Assembly: GCA_013695575.1 (NCBI GenBank)
Contig: JACDAF010000286.1
Span: 1 to 5,442, forward strand
Source of the DNA: Chloroflexota bacterium
GTDB lineage: Bacteria > Chloroflexota > Limnocylindria > P2-11E
Direction: 5' to 3'
Length of the DNA: 5,442 nucleotides
Positions within the stretch are counted from its first letter, which is position 1. Each line of letters opens with the position of its first letter. Below, piece after piece: positions 1 through 5,442 of the stretch. Under the pieces are notes generated by a model that worked only from the letters and a program-made list of their open reading frames with translations, was not told where the DNA came from and ran no database searches. The position numbers and the translations under genes were made by a program.

Positions 1-489
1 GCTCACCTCCGGCACGAGCGTCGCGCGGATCGGGAACCGGAGGAACGCGGCGGTCGCAGTCCCGCTGACGCGGATACCCTCCGGCCGGATGGTGACGGAG
101 GGATCAACGAAGGGCGCGCCCGAACTCGAGACCTGTGCCCGGACGCTTTCGGTGAGCACGGTGTCGGTGATGACGACCGACGCCGTCCGCCCGCTGTTCG
201 CGGCCGCCCATGAGCGCGCCGCGCCAAGTCGCTCATCGAGCGAGCCGACCGCGAATGATGTCCCACGAACGTCCCCGGCGCAGGGCGCCGGGACATTGCG
301 GTCGGCCGTCGGCTGCGCGCTCACGCTCGGTGAGCTCGCTGCGCTCGTTGCCGTGCCAATGGTCGGGATGGGCGTGGGAGTCGGCCGCGGCGCGGCAGGG
401 CGCGCGAGGAACGCCACGAGGACGAGCGCGCTGAAGAGTGCGACGCCGCCGGCGACGCCGAGCAGGCGCTGGCCGACCTCGTCCGGTCC
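1..489 (-). CDS. Membrane-anchored protein with LmeA/DUF2993-like domain, 3'-truncated, start unclear
   Basis: An open frame of 163 codons runs from just after the aminotransferase stop to the left edge with strong G/C third-position bias, which marks it as coding. It reads as a short N-terminus (DEVGQR), one hydrophobic helix LLGVAGGVALFSALVLVAFL (codons 9-28), a Pro/Thr/Ser-rich linker (about 31-60), then a folded domain. That domain includes ASVVITDTVLTESVRAQV, a DPSVTIRPEGIRVSG segment and FLRFPIRATLVPE. The pattern 'polar-strand, LTe, dP.V.i..eGi.vsG' resembles LmeA/DUF2993-type lipid-binding domains; this is a recalled resemblance of moderate strength. It would sit outside the cytoplasmic membrane, held by the N-terminal helix. 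No ATG, GTG or TTG precedes the helix. The only near-start is CTG at 465; the first GTG (417) would cut the helix. The frame is the same as the aminotransferase frame. The C-terminus is missing. Confidence 0.68.
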
Positions 490-1779
490 TTAGGCGGACG
501 CGGGAACGACCGCGCCCTGCGCCGCCCGAATGAATGTGCGCGCACCGGCTCGCAGGTCGTCCTCCGGGACGTTGAGCGCCGGAATGAACCGGACGACCTG
601 ATCGTGTGCTCCGCAGGTGATGAGCAGCACATCGGCCGCCAGCGCCCCGGCGATCGCGGCCTTGGCCGAGGCCGCCTCGTCGAATTCGACCCCGACCATC
701 GCTCCGTAGGCCCGCACTTCCCGCACGCGCGACTCGCGGCGCAGCGGCGCGAGCTCCTCGACGATGACGCGGCCGAGGTGGTTGGCGCGGTCGACGAGTC
801 CCTCGTCGCGGATCACGTCCAGCGTGGCGAGGCCGGACGCGCACGAGACGGGGTTGCCCCCGAAGGTCGAGCCGTGGGTGCTGGTCTGCCACTTCGCGTG
901 GAGCTCCCGCGGCGCGACGATCGCACCGAGCGGCAGCCCACCGCCGAGCGCTTTCGCCAGGAGCAGGATGTCGGGCCGCACGCCTACCTTCTCCGCCGCG
1001 GTCCACGTTCCGGTCCGGCCCAGCCCCGTCTGCACCTCGTCAAAGATGAGGAGCGCGCCGATGCGGTCCGCTAGCGCACGCAGCTCGCGCAGGAAGGAGG
1101 CCGGCGCGGCGACGTAGCCGCCCTCCCCAAGCACAGGCTCGATCAGGAAAGCGGCGACGTGCTCCGGCGGGATCTCGTGGTCGAGCATCGCGTCGATCTC
1201 GGCGAGCGTGTGCTCGCCGCAGACCTCGGCATCGTGCTCGGGCCCGATGCGGCAGGCGAGTGGGTAGGGGAACGGCGCAGTGTGGACCTCGGGAAGCAGC
1301 GCCCCGTAGCCGCGCCGGTATGCCGACTTCGAGGTCGTGAGCGTCGCGGCGCCCGTGGTGCGTCCGTGGAAGCCGCCGCGGAACACGATGATCCCCGCCC
1401 GGCCGGTGGCCTGGCGGGCGAGCTTCACGGCGCCCTCGACGGCCTCGGCCCCCGAGTTGCCGAGGAAGACGGTGTCGAGCCCGGATGGCGCGATCTCGAC
1501 GAGCCGCTCGGCAAGCGCGATGTTCGGCTCGTAGAGCGCGACGCCAGCGCAGATGTGCGACAGCTTCGCGACCTGGTCCCGCACCGCCGCCACAACGCGC
1601 GGGTGCGCATGGCCGACTGGCGTCACGGCGATGCCACATGTGAGGTCCAGGACCCTGCGTCCGCCCTGTATGTGGAGCCAGCTCCCCTCCCCCCGCTCGA
1701 TGGGCAGCCAGGTGTAGTGACCGAGAACGGGAGAGAGCACGGCGCGGGCGCGGGTCTCGAGCTCGGTGCTGTCCGCCAC
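490..1779 (-). CDS. Class III PLP-dependent aminotransferase (GabT/ArgD-like)
   Basis: This is a soluble fold-type I transaminase of class III, which moves an omega- or alpha-amino group to a keto acid using pyridoxal phosphate. From the GTG at 1779 it has 429 residues, normal for the family. Key sites are present: the phosphate-binding GNSGAEA (107-113), the ring-stacking FHGRT (137-141), IEPVLGEGGY with both glutamates, the cofactor Asp in FDEVQTGLGRTG (D247), the Schiff-base lysine in LLLAKALGGG (K276) and THGSTFGGNP (T305 contacts the phosphate). In IEPVLGEGGY a Leu replaces the Gln commonly seen in EPVQGEGG. The pattern KLSHICAGVALYEPNIALAE resembles 4-aminobutyrate and acetylornithine-type enzymes, but the substrate cannot be fixed from sequence. 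A longer frame opens at TTG 1851 (453 residues), 13 nt after the Trm112-like gene. Its extra 24 residues are Arg-rich and unlike the family, so I prefer the GTG, although neither start has a good Shine-Dalgarno sequence. Confidence 0.93.
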   Translation of the reverse strand: MADSTELETRARAVLSPVLGHYTWLPIERGEGSWLHIQGGRRVLDLTCGIAVTPVGHAHPRVVAAVRDQVAKLSHICAGVALYEPNIALAERLVEIAPSGLDTVFLGNSGAEAVEGAVKLARQATGRAGIIVFRGGFHGRTTGAATLTTSKSAYRRGYGALLPEVHTAPFPYPLACRIGPEHDAEVCGEHTLAEIDAMLDHEIPPEHVAAFLIEPVLGEGGYVAAPASFLRELRALADRIGALLIFDEVQTGLGRTGTWTAAEKVGVRPDILLLAKALGGGLPLGAIVAPRELHAKWQTSTHGSTFGGNPVSCASGLATLDVIRDEGLVDRANHLGRVIVEELAPLRRESRVREVRAYGAMVGVEFDEAASAKAAIAGALAADVLLITCGAHDQVVRFIPALNVPEDDLRAGARTFIRAAQGAVVPASA

Positions 1780-1864
1780 AAGGCGGATTGTCGCACGGGG
1801 CGTCTCGAGTCGTCCGACCTTGCGCCGCGTCCGGAGCCGCGCCGCGGCCAACGCGATGCTGCGG

Positions 1865-2032
1865 TCAGCCGACCGGTGGCTCCGCTTCCTCGAGCAGCAT
1901 CACCGGAATGTCATCGCGTACGGGATACCGGCGGCCGCACCCGGTGCAGACGAGCCGATCCCCCTCCTCGCGTACGGGCGACTTGTCGTCGGGACAGGCA
2001 AGGATCTCGAGCAGCTCCTTGTCCACGGGCAT
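1865..2032 (-). CDS. Trm112/UPF0434 (YcaR-like) small zinc-ribbon protein
   Basis: This 55-residue protein is recognisable as the bacterial Trm112-like family (UPF0434, E. coli YcaR). It opens MPVDKELLEILACP, has a central LVCTGCGRRYPVRDDIPVML and ends in an acidic LLEEAEPPVG. In archaea and eukaryotes Trm112 is a small zinc-binding activator of methyltransferases; the bacterial role is poorly defined. Cysteines are at 13, 29 and 32. The place of the fourth ligand, three residues after Cys13, is Asp16 (CPDD). The E. coli protein, as I recall it, has the reverse: both cysteines in the first knuckle and Asp in the second. The length is normal. Translation is coupled to the glycosyltransferase through the shared Shine-Dalgarno/stop region. 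The stop codon lies in a small 5-bp stem (CGGTC/GACCG, 1862-1875) of unknown value. The gene is too short for default ORF cut-offs and is easily missed. Confidence 0.9.
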   Translation of the reverse strand: MPVDKELLEILACPDDKSPVREEGDRLVCTGCGRRYPVRDDIPVMLLEEAEPPVG

Positions 2033-2034
2033 CG

Positions 2035-2043
2035 ATCACCTCC
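2035..2043 (-). promoter_or_regulatory. Strong Shine-Dalgarno of the Trm112-like gene, containing the upstream stop codon
   Basis: GGAGGTGAT, a near-perfect anti-16S match, ends 2 nt before the ATG at 2032. The TGA stop of the glycosyltransferase (2038-2036) is part of this site. Ribosomes ending the upstream gene therefore stop on the start signal of the next one. This fixes the start of the small gene and indicates coupled translation. Confidence 0.85.
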
Positions 2044-3430
2044 AGGTCTGGCGAGAGCGTACGGGGTCACGGACGGTCGTCACAGGCATGTCGTCACGCT
2101 CCTGCGCAACGGCGAGCGCCGCGAACGGCCCGACGAAGGTGAAGTAGCTTTGGAGCGCGCGCCACGCCAGGTAGAGAGGAATGAGCGCGAGCGCGGCGAG
2201 TCCCGCGGCGGCGGGACGCCGACGCAGCGAGAGCGCGACGGCAGCGACGAGCGCGGCGAGCGCCAGCACGGCATAGGTACCGCGGCCAAGGAGCGGCAGG
2301 ACGCCGTCCGTGCCGAGCTGGGCCAGGCCGACGCCGTAGGGCTCGAGCGGCAGCAGGATCGGCGCGAGGACCCCGGTGATGTGGGCCATCGGCGCGACCG
2401 CCAGGAACGGCAGCGCCGGGAGGACGAACGCGGCAGCCGCCAGCGCCGCATAGCGGAGCGCGTCGCTCGTCCCTCGATATTGTGCGACCGCGGCGATCGC
2501 GAACGGCACGGCGAACCACGCGGGCTGCCGGCTCGCGCACGCGAGACCGAGCAGCAGCGCGGAGAGCCAGAGCGCGCGCGTCGCCAGGCGGTGCCGGGCT
2601 CGCTCCAGGGCGAGCAGCGCCGCGCCGAGCAGGATGGCCCACGTCGGGTCGACGCCCGCGAGGACGTGCTGACGCGCGATGACCACGTTGCCGATCATCG
2701 CTGCGAGCACGAGAGGCCGCCACGCGAGGGCGACAGCGGTGCTCGCGGCGAGGCCTGCCACGAGGACCTCTGCAAGGTAGAGCGCGCGCACATCGGCCAG
2801 GCCCATGGCCACGAACGGCGCCGGGAGGAGGACCGCGAGGGCGGGGTAATTGAACGTCCGCAGCGGCGTGCCGTCTTCGAGGTGCGTCGCCAGGGTGCGG
2901 TCGAGTCCGAAGCGGTCGAGCGATTCGTACGTATCCACGGATCGATAGGGATCGGCGCCGGACACCAGCAGCTCGGCGGCGCGGTGGACGTTGGCGACCG
3001 CGTCGGTCTGGTACGGCGCGCCCGCGACGAGCGCGACGCCGATCAGCGCGTACGCCGCGAGTGCGGCGCCGAGGGCGACGGGATGGCCGGTGAGGCGCGG
3101 CGCACGGACCGCCGCGACGAGCAGCCCGATAGATGTCGCGACGGCCGCGATGTCGTCGGGAGCGACGCCGCGCGAGGCCACCACCAGATGCCGATCGACG
3201 AGCGACGCCAGGAGCGCCAGGGCCAGCGCGATGGGGCCGAGCCGGACGCGCCACGCCGCGGCGTCGTGCCGAGACCGGGCGAGCACCGCCCACAGGACGC
3301 ACGCCACATACACCGCTGACGCGAGCGGGAGAACGGGACCGGGCGGCGCGAAGGCTGCGCTCAGGATCGTCGCCGCGGTCAGCGCAGCCGTACCGGCGAG
3401 CAGTAGGGCCATCCGGCGCCCGGCGGTCAT
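2036..3430 (-). CDS. Polytopic GT-C-like glycosyltransferase (GT87/DUF2029-like)
   Basis: This is a 464-residue multi-spanning membrane protein with about 10-12 hydrophobic helices. I read it as a GT-C-fold sugar transferase that uses a polyprenyl-phosphate sugar on the outer face of the cytoplasmic membrane. Evidence: after about four N-terminal helices comes the loop QTDAVANVHRAAELLVSGAD followed by PYRS (residues 141-164). Its acidic residues and 'G-x-DPY' pattern are typical of GT87/DUF2029 and related mannosyltransferases. A FNYPAL motif follows at 193-198, then SRQPAWFAVPF at 300-310 and a late RALQSYFTFVGPF. The catalytic Asp is probably D143 or D160, but I cannot tell which. The tail after residue 443 is hydrophilic and presumably cytosolic. 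The gene overlaps the flippase stop by ATGA and is followed after 3 nt by the Trm112-like gene, so it sits in a glycan export unit. A polymerase-like role is the main alternative. Confidence 0.78.
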   Translation of the reverse strand: MTAGRRMALLLAGTAALTAATILSAAFAPPGPVLPLASAVYVACVLWAVLARSRHDAAAWRVRLGPIALALALLASLVDRHLVVASRGVAPDDIAAVATSIGLLVAAVRAPRLTGHPVALGAALAAYALIGVALVAGAPYQTDAVANVHRAAELLVSGADPYRSVDTYESLDRFGLDRTLATHLEDGTPLRTFNYPALAVLLPAPFVAMGLADVRALYLAEVLVAGLAASTAVALAWRPLVLAAMIGNVVIARQHVLAGVDPTWAILLGAALLALERARHRLATRALWLSALLLGLACASRQPAWFAVPFAIAAVAQYRGTSDALRYAALAAAAFVLPALPFLAVAPMAHITGVLAPILLPLEPYGVGLAQLGTDGVLPLLGRGTYAVLALAALVAAVALSLRRRPAAAGLAALALIPLYLAWRALQSYFTFVGPFAALAVAQERDDMPVTTVRDPVRSRQTWR

Positions 3431-4668
3431 CGCCGCGCCCTCGTGATCGCGAACGCCGCCACTGCGATGGCGAGCGTCGTCACGGCTACCCCCGCCACGA
3501 TACGAACCATCGAGCCGGCGTCGCGGCCGAACGCGACGAGCAGGACGACCTCCGCGACGAGCGCAACGGCAAGGACGATCCCGATGCGCATGTGGCCGCG
3601 GCCGATGAAGTAGGCGTTCCAGATGCTGAGCAGCGCGTTCGCGAGCGCGGCGAGACCGTACAACGGCACGAGTGCCGGTGTCGCCGGGTACTGCCCGCCG
3701 ACCACGATCCCGGTGAAGAACGCGGGCGCGATCGCGTACCCCGCTGCGACGGCACCGCTCGTCGCCACCACGAATGCGAGAGCGAGGTACAGCGCCCGGT
3801 CGGTATCCTCGCCACGCTCGTGCGCGCGAGCGGTGCGCTCGAGCAGGATGAAACCGACCGCGACCGGTGCGAAGAGCACGATCTTGCCGAGCGTGATCGC
3901 CCCGGCATAGGCACCCGCATCGGATGCGCTGAGCAGCACGCGCGCGAGCACGGCATCCACGTTGGTAAGCCCCGCGTACGCGAGGATGACGACGCCGGCG
4001 AGCAGGAAGAAGCGCGTCTCTCCTGCGCCGATTTCCGCGGCGCGCTCGACCACGGGCGCGCGAAGCAGCCGGCGAAGTGGCACGAACGCGAGGAGCGACG
4101 ACGCGACCAGCGCGAGCGTGGCGCCGGCGAACGCGCCGTCCACGCCCAACCCGAGCAGGACGAGCAGCGCGCCGAGCCCGAGGCGGGTCCCCGCCTGCGC
4201 GATGAGGCATGCCCCGAGCCAGACGAACCGCCCAAGTCCCTGCAGGAGACCGAAGCCGAACGTCGTCGCGATCGAGAGGAAGAGCGTGACCCCGAGCATT
4301 GCGGCGGAGAACGTCGTGAGATCGAGCGCGGGCGCGACGAGAGGCGCGCTCACGGCGATGGCCACGGCCGGCGGCGCTGCGCCGATCGCCATCCGCCGCA
4401 GCCAGCCCCGGGCGAAGACATGGAGCGCGTCGTCGTCGCCACGCGCGCGGTATTGAGCGGCAAGCTTCGCGGTGGCCGCCTGCACGACCTGGGTGCCGAT
4501 CGATTCCACCAGCAGGATGCCGAACAGCTGCGTGAGGATCGCGAACTCCGCGGGGCGGAGCAGGCGAGGCATGACGAACTGGTAGCCGAAGGCGAGCACG
4601 TTCGCGATCCCGACCATGAGGTAGAGGACGAGCGCCGCGCGCGGGACCGGGATGCGGCCCACGGCCAT
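3427..4668 (-). CDS. Wzx-like polysaccharide/lipid-linked glycan flippase
   Basis: This is a 413-residue integral membrane protein of the MOP (MATE/Wzx) superfamily, which flips lipid-linked oligosaccharides from the inner to the outer face of the cytoplasmic membrane. About 12 hydrophobic helices can be placed, near residues 11-33, 41-60, 94-115, 120-143, 150-172, 176-197, 220-243, 255-275, 291-310, 333-352, 361-380 and 388-408. The family pattern is clear: an early GYQFVMPRLLRPAEFAILTQ segment (compare the usual 'ar.Lgp.eyG.l' loop) and, mid-protein, TNVDAVLARVLLSASDAGAY followed by AGAITLGKIVLFAP. The length is at the short end for the family. The start is the ATG at 4668; no strong Shine-Dalgarno sequence precedes it and no ATG, GTG or TTG is seen in frame through the spacer. 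Its stop overlaps the glycosyltransferase start by ATGA, so the two are probably translationally coupled. The substrate cannot be read from the sequence. Confidence 0.87.
   Translation of the reverse strand: MAVGRIPVPRAALVLYLMVGIANVLAFGYQFVMPRLLRPAEFAILTQLFGILLVESIGTQVVQAATAKLAAQYRARGDDDALHVFARGWLRRMAIGAAPPAVAIAVSAPLVAPALDLTTFSAAMLGVTLFLSIATTFGFGLLQGLGRFVWLGACLIAQAGTRLGLGALLVLLGLGVDGAFAGATLALVASSLLAFVPLRRLLRAPVVERAAEIGAGETRFFLLAGVVILAYAGLTNVDAVLARVLLSASDAGAYAGAITLGKIVLFAPVAVGFILLERTARAHERGEDTDRALYLALAFVVATSGAVAAGYAIAPAFFTGIVVGGQYPATPALVPLYGLAALANALLSIWNAYFIGRGHMRIGIVLAVALVAEVVLLVAFGRDAGSMVRIVAGVAVTTLAIAVAAFAITRARR
3438..3442 (-). promoter_or_regulatory. Shine-Dalgarno of the glycosyltransferase gene
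   Basis: GAGGG lies 7 nt before the ATG at 3430, inside the last codons of the flippase gene. Together with the ATGA start/stop overlap, it supports 3430 rather than the internal Met7 as the glycosyltransferase start. Confidence 0.6.
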
Positions 4669-4688
4669 CAGCGGACGCGGGCTACGCG

Positions 4689-4713
4689 GGCCCGGAGCGG
4701 CGACGTCCGGGCC
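4689..4713. other. 8-bp perfect inverted repeat upstream of the flippase
   Basis: GGCCCGGA (4689-4696) and TCCGGGCC (4706-4713) are perfect reverse complements separated by 9 nt. The nearer edge is 20 bp upstream of the flippase ATG. As RNA this would be a very stable stem in the flippase leader. As DNA it could be a dyad operator. There is no U-run after it in either direction. It overlaps the direct repeat at 4692-4721. Confidence 0.4.
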
Positions 4714-4721
4714 GGAGCGGC
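4692..4721. repeat. 10-bp direct repeat, period 20 bp, ahead of the flippase
   Basis: CCGGAGCGGC occurs at 4692-4701 and again at 4712-4721, an exact 10-bp match with a 20-bp period, close to two helical turns. The copies lie about 24 to 53 bp upstream of the flippase start. The spacing puts both on the same face of the helix, as expected for paired regulator sites. In DNA this GC-rich a chance match is quite possible, and no regulator gene is seen nearby. Confidence 0.3.
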
Positions 4722-4789
4722 ACTGCCAGTCCGCACCACCTGCATCCGCAAGGACAACTGCTGGTGATCCGGTCCGGGTCCCTCGTTTT

Positions 4790-4804
4790 CCCGAGCGCCT
4801 CGGG
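4790..4804 (-). terminator. GC hairpin just after the ATPase stop, possible U-less terminator
   Basis: Read on the minus strand, CCCGAG-GCG-CTCGGG forms a perfect 6-bp stem with a 3-nt loop, beginning 13 nt past the ATPase stop codon. It is followed by AAAACGAGG rather than a U-run, so it is not a textbook intrinsic terminator. It could be a U-less terminator, a 3'-end stabiliser, or a chance feature of GC-rich DNA. A weaker pairing, CTCG with CGAG around GGAAAA, overlaps its 3' half. Confidence 0.35.
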
Positions 4805-4816
4805 CAGCTTCGCGAG

Positions 4817-5442
4817 TCAGTGCGGGTGGGCGGGAGCGGGTGCGACGGCCACGAAGTTCCGCATGAGCTCGTCGAACTCCGGCGACTCGTACTCCTCGAT
4901 CCGCCCGTGGTCCGCGAGGTCGGAGATGCGCGGGTCGATCGGGATGCGCGCGAGGAGTGACGCGTTCGCCGCGATGACGAGCTTGAGGCCCTGCGACGGG
5001 CCGAACACCTCGAGCCGCTCGCCAGACGGGGTCGTCACGTACGCCATGTTCTCGACGACGCCGAGGATGTCGCCGCCGAGCTGCTTCACCAGGCGCACGG
5101 CCTTGGTCACGACCATGGTCGCGAGCGCCTGCGGTGTGGTCACGAGGATCACGCCCGCGATCGGCAGGGCCTGCATCACCGTGAGCGGTGCGTCGCTGGT
5201 TCCGGGCGGAAGATCGACGATGAGGTAGTCGAGCTCTCCCCAGTGCACATCGGTGTAGAACTGCCGGATCGCGCCGGAGACCATCGGCCCGCGCCAGATG
5301 ACCGCCTCGTCCTCACCGGGAAGCAGCAGGTTCATCGACATGATCGGGATCCCACCGCGGGAGCGCGGTGGCTCGAGCGTCTGGGTGCCGGGCACGACGG
5401 CGGGCTTCTCGCGCACGCCGAACATCCGCGGGATGGACGGAC
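4817..5442 (-). CDS. mrp: Mrp/ApbC/Nbp35-family P-loop ATPase, 5'-truncated
   Basis: This is the C-terminal 207 residues of a cytosolic MinD-like ATPase of the Mrp/ApbC/Nbp35 family. Members are usually linked to iron-sulfur cluster carriage or delivery. The gene runs off the right edge, so the N-terminus and Walker A loop are not visible. What is visible matches the family in order: a PSIPRMFGVREKP segment at the edge, IPIMSMNLLLPGEDE, VIWRGPMVSGAIRQF, the Walker B/switch stretch YLIVDLPPGTSDAP (about residues 72-85 of the fragment), LVTTPQA, GVVENMAYV and a closing IPIDPRISDLADHG. After VENM the family often has a Cys-x-x-Cys that binds the cluster. Here the segment reads VTTPSGERLEVFG, and the whole visible fragment has no cysteine. 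The tail APAPAHPH is low-complexity. The ATG at 5425 lies inside the conserved region and is not the true start. The family call is firm; cluster carriage is uncertain for this variant. Confidence 0.93.
   Translation of the reverse strand, partial: PSIPRMFGVREKPAVVPGTQTLEPPRSRGGIPIMSMNLLLPGEDEAVIWRGPMVSGAIRQFYTDVHWGELDYLIVDLPPGTSDAPLTVMQALPIAGVILVTTPQALATMVVTKAVRLVKQLGGDILGVVENMAYVTTPSGERLEVFGPSQGLKLVIAANASLLARIPIDPRISDLADHGRIEEYESPEFDELMRNFVAVAPAPAHPH

Larger units (their letters stand above)
4669..4816. other. Spacer between the ATPase and flippase genes
   Basis: This 148-bp gap is the only sizeable non-coding stretch in the window. It holds the two hairpins and the direct repeat listed separately. 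It is GC-rich with no recognisable -35/-10 pair and no tRNA-like fold. Any promoter for the flippase unit should lie here, or the unit is read through from the ATPase gene. The position and the structured elements make it a plausible operon boundary. Confidence 0.5.

Noticed and set aside
3..296. Minus-strand 97-codon frame with an ATG at the left end
   Set aside because: It is a shadow frame inside the LmeA-like gene. Its Ser/Arg/Pro-rich product lacks structure, whereas the neighbouring frame gives a clear helix, linker and domain.
233..1006. Minus-strand 257-codon frame spanning the aminotransferase/anchor-protein junction
   Set aside because: It is off-frame to both supported genes, very Arg-rich, and shows no domain. 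It does not explain the missing start of the anchored protein.
1159..3319. Two further long plus-strand frames (1159-2142 and 1766-3319)
   Set aside because: Both are antisense to the aminotransferase, Trm112-like and glycosyltransferase genes. They have the same charged low-complexity composition and no family pattern.
3431..4210. N-terminal extension of the glycosyltransferase frame up to ATG 4210
   Set aside because: The extra 260 codons are an Arg/Ala/Gly-rich shadow of the flippase gene. The true start is the ATG at 3430, with a Shine-Dalgarno sequence, an ATGA overlap and an immediate hydrophobic helix.
3133..4767. Long open frame on the plus strand (544 codons) opposite the flippase and glycosyltransferase
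   Set aside because: It is opposite two well-supported membrane genes. Its product is a low-complexity run of Arg, Asp and Glu typical of reverse-strand frames in GC-rich DNA, with no recognisable domain.
4741..4816. Possible tRNA-like fold around GGTCCGGGTCC in the spacer
   Set aside because: There is no GTTCRANYC T-loop, no plausible acceptor stem and no anticodon arm on either strand.
1..5442. Mobile element, CRISPR array, phage or defence genes
   Set aside because: There are no transposase or integrase motifs, no terminal inverted repeats with target duplications, no regularly spaced repeat array, and codon use is uniform across all genes.

Overview
The window is very GC-rich bacterial DNA. 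Third codon positions are almost all G or C, and every gene I can support lies on the minus strand, so the genes read from right to left. Nothing in it identifies a species. A GC-rich Terrabacteria lineage (Chloroflexota- or Actinomycetota-like) is my best guess. It rests on an Mrp-type ATPase without the usual Cys-x-x-Cys, a small Trm112-like protein, and a membrane-anchored protein whose outer domain resembles LmeA/DUF2993. This is inference from recalled family patterns, not a search.

Layout in transcription order: (1) 5442-4817, the C-terminal part of an Mrp/ApbC/Nbp35-type P-loop ATPase, cut by the right edge. (2) 4816-4669, a 148-bp spacer with two GC-rich hairpins and a 10-bp direct repeat at 20-bp spacing. 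(3) 4668-3427, a Wzx-like polysaccharide flippase. (4) 3430-2036, a polytopic GT-C-like (GT87/DUF2029-like) glycosyltransferase, coupled to the flippase by an ATGA overlap. (5) 2032-1865, a 55-residue Trm112/UPF0434-like zinc-ribbon protein, 3 nt after the glycosyltransferase, whose stop codon sits inside the small gene's Shine-Dalgarno sequence. (6) 1779-490, a class III PLP-dependent aminotransferase. (7) 489-1, a protein with one membrane anchor, a Pro/Thr/Ser linker and an LmeA-like domain, cut by the left edge.

The flippase, glycosyltransferase and Trm112-like gene form a tight, translationally coupled unit. The simplest reading is that a lipid-linked glycan is flipped across the membrane and extended or modified outside by the GT-C enzyme, with the Trm112-like protein made in step. 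The aminotransferase and the LmeA-like gene follow on the same strand and may share the transcript, but no clear functional link is visible. I see no mobile element, CRISPR array, RNA gene or defence system. The points most worth a second look are the missing Cys-x-x-Cys in the ATPase, the unusual zinc-ligand pattern of the Trm112-like protein and its place in a glycan operon, the lack of a normal start codon for the leftmost gene, and the structured repeat region ahead of the flippase.
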